Shown here: piece after piece, positions 7,861 to 16,242 of the stretch | How positions within the stretch are numbered: the first letter of the stretch is position 1 | Layout of the letters: every line of letters starts with the position of its first letter | NCBI RefSeq assembly: GCF_026651875.1 | Contig: NZ_CP104067.1 | Location: 3,038,001-3,102,000, forward strand | Length of the DNA: 64,000 nucleotides | Source: Alicyclobacillus fastidiosus | Lineage (GTDB): Bacteria; Bacillota; Bacilli; Alicyclobacillales; Alicyclobacillaceae | Reading direction: 5' to 3' | Made by a program: the position numbers and the translations under genes | Notes under the pieces: generated by a model | Databases searched by the model: none | What the model saw: only the letters and a program-made list of their open reading frames with translations | What the model was told of the DNA's origin: nothing

Positions 7861-9639
7861 CTACTCTTTATTTCTTATTGCCCACAAGTCACACCCCTTA
7901 ATCTGAAGCACTGGTTTCCCAAAACTGTTTGTCAATTCTTGCTTCAAGTTTGAGGGCAAAGGTACTCCACTCGGATCGAACGGTGTAAGTAAGACATATC
8001 CGGAATGTAAAGTCTGCTTAATCGTTGTAATTTGTTGAACCCAGAGCGCAGAACTACCATATTGCGCAGAGAATTGAAACTGACTCAGTGAAGCGCCTGC
8101 TGCTTGGTTCAACGCATCAGAAGGAGAAAATCCATACATGTTATAAACTTTTATTTCATATCTGGATGCTGTCAAAGCTTGCATATCATATCCAAAGTTC
8201 GGCGTAATCCAAAAGACTGGTTGTGAACCGATTTGCTGGACAATCGCCTTCGGCAGGGAGTACACGGACGAATATGGGTAGTCGACGGTTGGCAACCACG
8301 ACACAAGCGGTAAAAAACAAATAAACGTTAGCCAAATGAATCGACGGATGGAGACTGAGCCGGCGGATGACAAATAGTGTTGAAGGGACATCGTTGTCCA
8401 GATTACGAGACCGGCATCAACATATAGGGCTAGCCGTATAGGTAGTGCAGAATTCAGGAATGGAACATGAGAAAATAGGATCCATGGCAGAACGATAGGC
8501 AGCTGTCGGCCGAAGACATGCACGTGGGTACCCAGCGAAAGAATAAACATTGTGATGGCCAACCATGAGAGGGACCGGCTCACTGGTGTTCTCCATGCTC
8601 TGCAAAGAATTAACGCGCTGCAGAAAAAGAAGATGCCTACATAATTCCCATGTTCCTCAGGTGTACCGAGAAAGTCATCATTGGTTATACGTTGTGTGAG
8701 AGCAGTATGAATCAGAGAAAGTCGTGTAGGATACCACGGGCTCAAAAAGTCTGCAACCCAATATTCTCCCGAATTCGGATGCATCTCGACTCCAGAAAAT
8801 AGTAATCCTCCTGTCAAGATAAACGCAAAAATACCAGGTAGCATAAGAATTACTGCACTCAGAACCAGCGGAATCCAAAACCGTCCAGGGAGTGGGCCGA
8901 AGTGAATCTGGATCCAAGTACGGCCACTCTTCTGAATGCCGAGATAGATAAGGAATATCGAAAGTACTAATAGAAATGTAACAGTCAGTTCGAGTGAAGT
9001 ATAAAACTCAGCCGCGCATACAACGCCAATTGCCGTTCCATAAATCATTTGATGATTCGCTTTCCCGTTGATACAACGAACGAACAAGTACGTGGCGACG
9101 AATAATGGAGAAACGACATATTGGCTCATGTGTCCCAGTTCTTGAGCAGTGAGATACGGCATAATACAGAACATGATACCGCCCCAAGTAGACAACCAAG
9201 GCCGAATGCCACATTCACGTAAAATCGCTCTGCCCACACAACCAATTAAGAAAATATTTATGAAGAACACGAAATTGTAAACAAATACAGTGGACGTCAT
9301 TGGCACAAGCCAACCGAATAAAACAGATATTGCAACTACCGATGTGTTGTACATGAGTCCAAATCCCTGCGGCCAATTCATCTCATGTGAATAAAAGGGG
9401 TTTAAACCATGTACAATTGCGTGCCAAAACCATCCTATATACCATGTATATTGATATGAATCGGGGATTCCACCAACAATCCGTGTGTACGGATGCAGCA
9501 CAACCGGCCATTCTATCCATAGAGCCAAGGCAGCAAAAATAAGCCACGAATAGGGCATATGAGACAGAAATCGTGCCCTCATTGAAACTCGTCCAGTTTT
9601 ATGGTATTTATCACCAATCCCAATGCAACTTCGTGTCAT
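7861..9639 (-). CDS. Polytopic membrane protein, GT-C glycosyltransferase-like
   Basis: A 592-residue protein with about ten hydrophobic segments spread over residues 30-430 and an extracytoplasmic C-terminal part. The first loop after the first helix reads GGIPDSYQYTWYIGWFWHAI, resembling the acidic first-loop motif of GT-C enzymes that use lipid-linked sugars. AAAGGTGA lies before the ATG at 9639. GT-C proteins transfer sugars on the outer face of the membrane. The donor and acceptor are unknown, and an uncharacterised membrane protein remains possible. It stands alone on the minus strand between decayed genes. Confidence 0.65.
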   Translation of the reverse strand: MTRSCIGIGDKYHKTGRVSMRARFLSHMPYSWLIFAALALWIEWPVVLHPYTRIVGGIPDSYQYTWYIGWFWHAIVHGLNPFYSHEMNWPQGFGLMYNTSVVAISVLFGWLVPMTSTVFVYNFVFFINIFLIGCVGRAILRECGIRPWLSTWGGIMFCIMPYLTAQELGHMSQYVVSPLFVATYLFVRCINGKANHQMIYGTAIGVVCAAEFYTSLELTVTFLLVLSIFLIYLGIQKSGRTWIQIHFGPLPGRFWIPLVLSAVILMLPGIFAFILTGGLLFSGVEMHPNSGEYWVADFLSPWYPTRLSLIHTALTQRITNDDFLGTPEEHGNYVGIFFFCSALILCRAWRTPVSRSLSWLAITMFILSLGTHVHVFGRQLPIVLPWILFSHVPFLNSALPIRLALYVDAGLVIWTTMSLQHYLSSAGSVSIRRFIWLTFICFLPLVSWLPTVDYPYSSVYSLPKAIVQQIGSQPVFWITPNFGYDMQALTASRYEIKVYNMYGFSPSDALNQAAGASLSQFQFSAQYGSSALWVQQITTIKQTLHSGYVLLTPFDPSGVPLPSNLKQELTNSFGKPVLQIKGCDLWAIRNKE

Positions 9640-9659
9640 TCACACTCACCTTTTCGTAA

Positions 9660-10115
9660 GAAAAACAGAGCATCCTGAAATAACAGTAGATATCGCTTTG
9701 ATCATGCCTTCAGTTTTCAACCGTTGCATAGCGCGGTACGCGCCACCGACTGCCTCATCATAGAAATCGTCCGGAACGTGGATATATAGGGTATCAACGT
9801 AGTCTAGCACAAGACGTTACAGACTTCTTTCAAACCGTCGTAACACGTCATCATGGGTGAAGTCTTGAATCATCTTGGACGGATCGTTCGGGTCAAAATC
9901 GGAGCCAACCTTTGTTGCAACGACGAACTTGTCGGGGAATGCTCGGAAGAACCAAACCTTTGCTGCGGGAGACCTGTACCGTATAAAGATACCGTATCAA
10001 AAGACGCACGCCTTTTTCCACTGCGAAAGAAATCGTCTCTGTAACCTGCGCGTTTCTACCGCTTCGTATAAAAAACCAAGCGCAGCACTCCCTAACCCAA
10101 GGCGACTGACTTGCA
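9660..10115 (-). pseudogene. Aldo/keto reductase (L-fucose/D-threo-aldose dehydrogenase type), broken
   Basis: Pieces in several frames are legible on the minus strand: RLGLGSAALGFLYEAV (start), TISFAVEKGVRL (cofactor-side helix), SDFDPNDPSKMIQDFTHDDV, and YIHVPDDFYDEAVGGAYRAM, with QRLKTEG after it. The order is that of aldo/keto reductases acting on sugars, but several frame breaks and lost bases exclude a product. It is one more decayed member of the sugar region. Confidence 0.75.
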
Positions 10116-10295
10116 CACATTTCCTAACCCCGGCTCACGTTTCGCCAATTGATCTGCAACAGGGTGGTACGCGGCGTTTACCGCGTACCTCAATAGTTTT
10201 CACGAGGATGTGATCGGATTCAAATGGCACGGTACACGAAGAGTGACAGGCACTTTACGCATCTTGTATTCGTTTGAGTCCCTCCCTGTCGAGGA

Positions 10296-11597
10296 TCAAT
10301 ACCAGCCATTTTTGATTTCTTGATTAATTTTATTCGAGAATGCTTTCAAGGCAGTGGCAGGATTTTGTGAAGTATCATTCGTCACCGTACTGACAAGGCT
10401 AGTCGTGCCGTCCCAAATCTCCGCATTGAGAGGAGAGTTCGGGCGCGTATACGTAGTCGGCAAGAGTTCAGCGGATAACTTGTCGCCTGCCGGGCTGACG
10501 ACTACATGTCCAGGTGTCCCCAAGTTCTTCAGCATCGACATACGGGTGGGAAGATGCGTGGTCGCTTTATCCCATATCAACATCTGTTTGGGGGCGACAA
10601 GCCAATTCAAGAACTCGGCAGCAGCTTCCGGATGCTTTGCACCTTTCGGAATGACCTCTGAAATGCCTCCTGACCACGTCGATCCTTGACCGTCTACCGT
10701 GGGGACCGCTTCAACTCCATACTGGAGTTTAGGAGCTTGTTGCTGAAGTGTGGCGATATTCCACACACCATCCACCGTCATTGCCTCTTTACCCGCGTCA
10801 AACGCGCTGAGTCCTGTGTTTTGCAAGGTAGCTGTAAACGCGTTTAACTTGGCAATACCGTATTCTTTTGCGTACTTTTGTTGCCATTGTAGGGATTTTA
10901 TAGACGCGGAATCTGCGAGGTTAATCTCTCCTTCCGAGTTTTGGTTAAAGGTGGCTCCGAATGCCCAAGCCCACGTGTCGAAAGAACCTTGGTCTCCCCA
11001 TGGAATAAAACCAGCTTGCGTAATCTGCCCTGCCGAATTGTGTACGGTCAGCTTTGCGGCGTCTTGATCGAGCTGTGCAATCGTCTTCGGCGGTTGATTT
11101 GGATTCAAACCAGCCTTTTTAAATAGGTCTTTGTTCCAATATAAAAACCTAACATCCGTATCGTGTGGGTACGCATAAAGGTGTCCGTCAAACGTGTTCG
11201 CTTGCCAGATGGCAGGAATAAAATCAGATTTTTTCAGACCTTGCGCCTGAATATATGGGGTTAAGTCTATGAGGGCCCCTTTTTGTGCGAACTGAGGTAC
11301 AAGAAAACTGTCGAGTTCGGTACAATCAGGCGCTTTTGAACCAGCAATCGCCGTAATCAGCTTTTGTGGCACAATTGATCCGCTGGATGCCACAAAGGTA
11401 CCGATTACATGGATATTTTTGTGTGTTTCGTTAAACTCTTTAATGAGTTGTTCGTAGGTCGTACCGCCAATCCCGCCTTGCCCATACCAAAAATTAATCG
11501 TCGTTACGTGGTTGTTGCCACTATTCGTCCCGCACCCGGTCACGAGGGAGCAAAGTGTCAGGATACCAAGAGAGACCGAGAATACTTTTTTCTTCAT
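10296..11597 (-). CDS. Sugar ABC transporter substrate-binding lipoprotein
   Basis: A 433-residue family 1 extracellular solute-binding protein. MKKKVFSVSLGILTLCSLVTGC is a lipoprotein signal with the lipobox LVTGC, so the mature protein is anchored by its Cys outside the membrane. Family landmarks follow: INFWYGQGG, the PDCTELDSFLVPQF segment, PHDTDVRFLYWNKDLF, and AAAEFLNWLVAPKQ. It binds a sugar or oligosaccharide and delivers it to the two permeases encoded just upstream. GGGAGGATCACC precedes ATG. Being the last gene is unusual for this operon type. No ATPase is encoded nearby, so a shared MsmX-type ATPase is likely. Confidence 0.9.
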   Translation of the reverse strand: MKKKVFSVSLGILTLCSLVTGCGTNSGNNHVTTINFWYGQGGIGGTTYEQLIKEFNETHKNIHVIGTFVASSGSIVPQKLITAIAGSKAPDCTELDSFLVPQFAQKGALIDLTPYIQAQGLKKSDFIPAIWQANTFDGHLYAYPHDTDVRFLYWNKDLFKKAGLNPNQPPKTIAQLDQDAAKLTVHNSAGQITQAGFIPWGDQGSFDTWAWAFGATFNQNSEGEINLADSASIKSLQWQQKYAKEYGIAKLNAFTATLQNTGLSAFDAGKEAMTVDGVWNIATLQQQAPKLQYGVEAVPTVDGQGSTWSGGISEVIPKGAKHPEAAAEFLNWLVAPKQMLIWDKATTHLPTRMSMLKNLGTPGHVVVSPAGDKLSAELLPTTYTRPNSPLNAEIWDGTTSLVSTVTNDTSQNPATALKAFSNKINQEIKNGWY

Positions 11598-11673
11598 GGT
11601 GATCCTCCCTAGTTAAATTGCGCCAATTTTTAATAGGCTACCATCGCACGGTTGCGGCGACAGGAGAGGGTAC

Positions 11674-12495
11674 TTAGCCCTTGATCCCCGTAAACGTAAT
11701 ACCCTCGATAAAACGTTTTTGGACAAAGAAATAAATTACGATAATCGGAATTGTCGTCAACAAACCGACAACCATCAACTGTTGCATCATCACCGTGTGC
11801 TGGGTCATGAATTGCTGAATGCCGAGTGACAAAGTGTACGTACTCGGCTTAAAGAGGTAGATCAAAGGACCCATGAAGTCTCCCCAGGATGCCATGAATT
11901 GGAACAAACCGACTGTCAATACACCTGGTACAGCTAACGGCAACATGACCCGGAAATAAATTCCGTATTCGCTCAGGCCGTCTACACGGGCTGCGTCTTC
12001 CAATTCGTTCGGCAGTCCTAAAAAGAACTGTCTGAGCAAAAAGATATAATATGGACTTCCGAAGAATGCCCCTAAAATCAACGGCCATCGCGTACCAACC
12101 AGGCCGACGGTTTTCCATTCAACGAAGAGGGGAATCATTGTGACCGTAGCTGGCAACATCATCACTGAAATCGTCAGCGCGAAAACGAGGTTTCTACCAG
12201 GCCATCTAAGACGGGCAAAACTATATGCTATCATTGGACAAACCAACATGGCTCCAAATGTCGCTAACACGCTAATAAAGATTGTGTTCCACAGATATTG
12301 AGGAAACGGGATGAACGTCACTGCTTGGACCCAATTGCTCCAATCGAATGGGTGCGGAATCCAGACCGGAGGCACCAGATTCACCTGCGAATTCGTTTTC
12401 AATGTGGTGGAAATCATCCACAGGAGAGGGAAAATACTAAAAAGCCCGATGATAATCAAGACGATATAAGCAGTTATTTTCGAGATCTTGCTCAT
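11674..12495 (-). CDS. Carbohydrate ABC transporter permease (MalG type)
   Basis: A 273-residue inner-membrane permease with six hydrophobic segments. The ATPase-contacting EAA loop reads EDAARVDGLSEYGIYFRVML-P, as in MalG-type subunits. AAAGGGGGATT precedes ATG. It pairs with the MalF-type permease upstream and the lipoprotein downstream to import a carbohydrate. The C-terminal FVQKRFIEGITFTGIKG is the usual ending of this subfamily. Confidence 0.92.
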   Translation of the reverse strand: MSKISKITAYIVLIIIGLFSIFPLLWMISTTLKTNSQVNLVPPVWIPHPFDWSNWVQAVTFIPFPQYLWNTIFISVLATFGAMLVCPMIAYSFARLRWPGRNLVFALTISVMMLPATVTMIPLFVEWKTVGLVGTRWPLILGAFFGSPYYIFLLRQFFLGLPNELEDAARVDGLSEYGIYFRVMLPLAVPGVLTVGLFQFMASWGDFMGPLIYLFKPSTYTLSLGIQQFMTQHTVMMQQLMVVGLLTTIPIIVIYFFVQKRFIEGITFTGIKG

Positions 12496-12547
12496 CGCGT
12501 GAAATCCCCCTTTTCGACATCCGTATTATTTTGCAAAGCGATGACGA

Positions 12548-13516
12548 CTATCTTTCTTTCGCTCCTTGATAAAACACCCAACGAGATTGGCTTTTAAAGA
12601 CAAAGGCAGTAATAATTAAGATGATAATAAACATGACCCACGCCATTGCAGACGCGTAACCCATCCTTAAATATGAAAAGGCGGTCTGGTATTGGTAAAT
12701 GCCGTAAAAGAGCAAGGAATTGTTCGGATTACCATTGCCTCCGGAAATCAGGTATGGGAGGTTGAACTGTTGCAATGCTCCGATAATACCCATGATCAAT
12801 TGAAAAAAAATTACCGGAGTCAACAGTGGAATCGTGACATGCCTTGCTCTCCGGAAAACTCCAGCTCCATCCACTTCTGCTGAGTCATATAAATCTTGCG
12901 GAACATCTTGTAAGCCGGCGAGATAAATAACGGTTGAACCACCGATACCAGTCCACAGGCTGACCAATACCATAGCAGGCATTGCCCAATGTTGATCGGT
13001 AAACCATCCTGGACCTTGGACATGAATCAAGGACAATAACCAGTTGACAACACCGATTTGTGGACTGAGGAGCCAGTTCCAAAGGATCATGATTGCAATG
13101 ACGGGGACCAGGCTCGGCACGAAGGCAGCAGTTCTGAAAATCGCTTGTCCTTTAACTTTAAGGTTCAAAAGCAGCGAAACACCAACGCCGACGATGATCG
13201 TTAGGGGGACGGAAAACACAGTATAGTAAAAAGTCACGAGCAGGCTCTTCAGAAAAGTGGCGTCATGAAAAAGGTGAACGTAATTACTTAATCCAACGAA
13301 TGTTCCCGGCTTTAGAATGCTGTAGTTCGTAAAACTCCAATAGAGTGAAATGAAAAACGGAATGAGGAAAAACAGGATAAGCCCTATAAACCACGGCAGA
13401 CCGAGCACAATTCCGGCGTTTCGTTGGCTGCGCGTCGTAGGACTCAGATTTTGTTTTTTAGATTTGCGTCGAATCGGCGGATATTGAGTCTGGATTCCCG
13501 TAGGGGTCATCATCAT
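12548..13516 (-). CDS. Carbohydrate ABC transporter permease (MalF/UgpA type)
   Basis: A permease of about 320 residues. After a basic cytoplasmic head of about 35 residues come six membrane segments, starting with LGLPWFIGLILFFLIPFFI. The EAA loop reads DSAEVDGAGVFRRARHVTIP, typical of the MalF/UgpA type. Three ATG codons stand in a row at 13516, 13513 and 13510 behind AAAGGAGG; the second or third gives the better spacing. It forms the translocation pore with the MalG-type partner. The small gene at 13553-13675 ends 36 bases upstream. Confidence 0.92.
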   Translation of the reverse strand: MMMTPTGIQTQYPPIRRKSKKQNLSPTTRSQRNAGIVLGLPWFIGLILFFLIPFFISLYWSFTNYSILKPGTFVGLSNYVHLFHDATFLKSLLVTFYYTVFSVPLTIIVGVGVSLLLNLKVKGQAIFRTAAFVPSLVPVIAIMILWNWLLSPQIGVVNWLLSLIHVQGPGWFTDQHWAMPAMVLVSLWTGIGGSTVIYLAGLQDVPQDLYDSAEVDGAGVFRRARHVTIPLLTPVIFFQLIMGIIGALQQFNLPYLISGGNGNPNNSLLFYGIYQYQTAFSYLRMGYASAMAWVMFIIILIITAFVFKSQSRWVFYQGAKER

Positions 13517-13552
13517 CTTCCTCCTTTTGCTGCAAAGCATACACTACTTATG

Positions 13553-13675
13553 TCATCCTCCCGCACTGTCGACTGCATCTGCGAGAAAGAAACATGAGGG
13601 GATTGAAAGCCCAGCTTCAGTGCCATCCGGTTTGTCAACTAAGCCGCGTGCGAATGGCAACGCGCCGTTGCCCAT
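13553..13675 (-). CDS. Small 40-residue ORF inside the sugar operon
   Basis: The frame starts MGNGALPFARGLVDKPDGTE and ends in ADAVDSAGG. It has AAGGAG nine bases before ATG and lies in the 213-base gap between the oxidoreductase and the first permease, in operon orientation. No family is recognised. It could be a real small protein or the head of a lost gene. Only the ribosome site and position support it. Confidence 0.35.
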   Translation of the reverse strand: MGNGALPFARGLVDKPDGTEAGLSIPSCFFLADAVDSAGG

Positions 13676-13729
13676 CCCCTATGTCTCCTTAAACATCGAG
13701 AAGTGCATCGTGTTTACACATCATCGTTT

Positions 13730-14719
13730 TTAGAATTGAATTGACTTTCCGGATTCAGCGCTTTGCCAGGCGACCTCAGTCAGGCGAGCAACACGATAAC
13801 CACACTCTGCAGGTGCAGCCGCTTGATCGACACGTCCCAAAATCAAGTCGACAAAGTTTCTATCCGGATTACTGGAAGTCGGTAGCTCGCTGTCCGGCAC
13901 TTCAACAGGCGCCTCGTGTGCACCTCTCGAAACGAATAACTTGCCGTTCCGATAAAGAGCGCTACCCTTATCGCCATGGACGGAGACATCTTCCCACCAC
14001 CCGATATTGGCACTGCCAACCACATTAAACGTACATATGCAACCGCCTTCAAAACGTACAGAGAGCGCAGTGTCGATGTCCACTTCTGTACCGCGGTTGT
14101 CAATATACGCCTGAACTTCTTTTGGTTCCAATCCAGTCGACCACAAAATGACGTCCAACAAATGTGAGCCGGAGTCGTTTAGCTGACCGCCACAGGACAA
14201 TGCCTTATTTTGTCGCCAGGTGCCGCGACATCCTTCAAGCCAGCGCTGCGCCTGGTAAGCCGAAATAAATCGAATCGTACCTAGTGTGCCACTCTGAATG
14301 AGATGGCGAAGGTACATATATTGTCCCTGTGTATGACGTTGGTAGCTCACTGCCAAGTGTCTATCTTGCTCATTCGCATAAGCAATCAATTTTTTCGCGT
14401 TTTCACTACCGGAGACAAATGGTTTTTCCATCAAGACATGAAGCCCGCGGCTCAAACATGCCATCCCTTGTTCGAAGTGTTGACTGTGCGGTGTCACAAT
14501 GACAGCTGCGTCAGCTTCAACTTCAGCAAGCGCCTGTTGATAGTCAGAAAACGACGGTACCTCTGCCAGCGACGCAAATTTTGATTTCGTGGCCCCGATG
14601 GAAGCATCCGATGTATCTACCAGGCCAACAATCTCAGCGTCTTGCACATTCAAGAGATTTTCAACATGTACGCGCCCCATACCGCCAATACCAATCATTA
14701 AAAACCGTACTTTACTCAT
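13730..14719 (-). CDS. Gfo/Idh/MocA family oxidoreductase
   Basis: A 329-residue NAD(P)-dependent sugar oxidoreductase. The Rossmann motif is MIGIGGMGRVHVENL at residues 6-20, followed by VIVTPHSQHFEQGMA and the catalytic EKPFV motif (Glu-Lys-Pro). DSGSHLLDVILW provides the second conserved Asp/His region. The start at 14719 has AAGGAAG ten bases upstream. It likely oxidises or epimerises the imported sugar, working with the isomerase encoded just before it. The C-terminus has a decayed twin at 3025-3190. Confidence 0.9.
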   Translation of the reverse strand: MSKVRFLMIGIGGMGRVHVENLLNVQDAEIVGLVDTSDASIGATKSKFASLAEVPSFSDYQQALAEVEADAAVIVTPHSQHFEQGMACLSRGLHVLMEKPFVSGSENAKKLIAYANEQDRHLAVSYQRHTQGQYMYLRHLIQSGTLGTIRFISAYQAQRWLEGCRGTWRQNKALSCGGQLNDSGSHLLDVILWSTGLEPKEVQAYIDNRGTEVDIDTALSVRFEGGCICTFNVVGSANIGWWEDVSVHGDKGSALYRNGKLFVSRGAHEAPVEVPDSELPTSSNPDRNFVDLILGRVDQAAAPAECGYRVARLTEVAWQSAESGKSIQF

Positions 14720-14806
14720 TGAACAAGATCTTCCTTTCAATATGAATATGAATAAATCAAATGAAAGATTTCAAAGCTCCTTATGTTATACGAGTGTGTA
14801 ATTGTG

Positions 14807-15676
14807 TCAGCCAAAATGCTTCACCAAATGTTCGTGCGCCTTGCGAATGCCGCGCAGTTCATCCTCCAAAGTTCCCCAGTATCTGAAATCCTCAAGTTCA
14901 ATAGATACGCATCCGGTGTAGCCAATTTGGTCAAGACGATATGCGACTCGATGCCAGTCGACCTCTCCGTTGCCAGGGATGCAGTATCGCCAAGGACCCT
15001 CGGAAAATCCAGGTGTATCGTCAAGACGGGCTGCCAGTGTGCCGTAGAGATACTGTTGCTCAGGAAGCAGTTCTGTGTCTTTTCCGTGACAGTGGACAAT
15101 TCTCGTGCTGAATTCGTCGAACACGCGCAGATAGTCGATGCCGAGGCGAACGAGGTGCGACGGATCAAAGCAGAGCCCCAGGGCTGTTGACGGAACGCAT
15201 CGGAACATTGCACGCCAGACCTCTGGCGTGTAACCGAGCGTCGGGTAGTTGGGACCAGGGCCAGGCCATCCTTCAATAGCGACACGAATGCCAGATGCTT
15301 CGCACACGGGCGCAATCTCAGCAAAGGTCTCTTCGAAATAGCCGAGCGACTCTGATATCGGTTGCGTTCTCTCCTCCGGTACAAGGCACATAAACATCAC
15401 CTTGGCGCCAAGACTGGACGCCTCGCGAATCTGTACGCAAATACGCTCAACGGCCATTTGGCGCACATCACTATCCCGAGACAGTAACTGCGATACGTTG
15501 TGGGCATCGACTGAGCCGATGGTAAGTCCATTGTTTCTGCAAATTTCGGCTACGTCCGCTGTCAATGTTGGAACATCAATCGCGGACAAACCGAGACCCT
15601 TCAGTAATTCTGCTACTCGCTCGAAGCCTTCTGCGTTCAACTTTGGTGGAATTCGTGCTCCAATTGGTGTACTCAT
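14807..15676 (-). CDS. Sugar phosphate isomerase/epimerase (TIM barrel)
   Basis: About 289 residues of the xylose-isomerase-like TIM-barrel family. Metal-site strands are visible as RVAIEGWPG (Glu), LGLCFDPSHLVRLG (Asp, His), RIVHCHGKDTEL (His) and CVSIELEDF (Glu). GAGAGGG precedes the ATG at 15676. It is the first gene of the ABC-transporter operon, so its level would be set directly by the upstream CcpA-type site. It likely isomerises the keto-sugar formed by the neighbouring Gfo/Idh enzyme. Confidence 0.88.
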   Translation of the reverse strand: MSTPIGARIPPKLNAEGFERVAELLKGLGLSAIDVPTLTADVAEICRNNGLTIGSVDAHNVSQLLSRDSDVRQMAVERICVQIREASSLGAKVMFMCLVPEERTQPISESLGYFEETFAEIAPVCEASGIRVAIEGWPGPGPNYPTLGYTPEVWRAMFRCVPSTALGLCFDPSHLVRLGIDYLRVFDEFSTRIVHCHGKDTELLPEQQYLYGTLAARLDDTPGFSEGPWRYCIPGNGEVDWHRVAYRLDQIGYTGCVSIELEDFRYWGTLEDELRGIRKAHEHLVKHFG

Positions 15677-15854
15677 GAGTTGTCTACCCTCTCTCAATCA
15701 ATGTATTGAAACCGATACTCGGACAAAAAAGGTATAATTTCGACATGTACTTCGAACTCGATACTGCATATGGGTGTCTCGTTAATTGGTAATAGGAAGT
15801 ACGTACTAAGAGGTTCACTCTCCCCCTTTCTTATGATTTTTTAAACTAACAAAT

Positions 15855-15868
15855 TGTAAACGTTTTCA
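15855..15868 (-). promoter_or_regulatory. Catabolite-responsive element (cre)
   Basis: TGTAAACGTTTTCA matches the Bacillus consensus TGWAANCGNTNWCA at all positions. It lies about 180 bases before the first gene of the sugar ABC operon, so CcpA repression when preferred sugars are present is expected. A LacI-family operon regulator could use the same site. Confidence 0.75.
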
Positions 15869-15874
15869 AAAATG

Positions 15875-15931
15875 TTACTTAACAAACCAAGAAATGCTAA
15901 GTATGTCCCCACTCTTCAAACGCTGAGTCAT
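15875..15931 (-). CDS. Possible 18-residue leader ORF before the cre site
   Basis: MTQRLKSGDILSISWFVK is preceded by GAGGAGG at 15939-15945, a strong ribosome site eight bases before ATG, and ends seven bases before the cre site. It could be a leader peptide or the start of a gene lost by deletion. No family is recognised. Confidence 0.35.
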   Translation of the reverse strand: MTQRLKSGDILSISWFVK

Positions 15932-16046
15932 ATTGTGACCTCCTCGAATCATGTGGTGAGCATTGTTTCAAAAGTGAGCAATGGTAAACACCTACTTTTC
16001 CTTGAACCGAGTATATTAACAGGTTAACATATCGCCAATAGCAAAA

Positions 16047-16077
16047 TTGCGACATAAGGAGTAAGACTATCGGACAT
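16047..16077. promoter_or_regulatory. Paired 9-bp repeats, AraC-type operator candidate (copy 2)
   Basis: TTGCGACAT at 16047-16055 and ATCGGACAT at 16069-16077 are spaced 22 bp start to start, like the pair at 3302-3332. The surrounding 15950-16090 DNA is also alignable with 3210-3340 (shared CAAAAGTGAGCA, and GAGTATATTA after a CCTTGA block). This suggests that both operons share an activator. Confidence 0.5.
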
Positions 16078-16242
16078 ACAAATTACCTGGTTTTACCATG
16101 ACATTGTCAAAGCATAATCGAGGATTTTGCAGAATAGCTATTCTACTGGAATGAAAAAGAGGCAACACCTAATTGAAACGGAGGGTCTTCATTTTTTTGA
16201 TTAGCAATTCGGTGCTCCTGTCTCTAAGCTCCTTCTTTCTGT

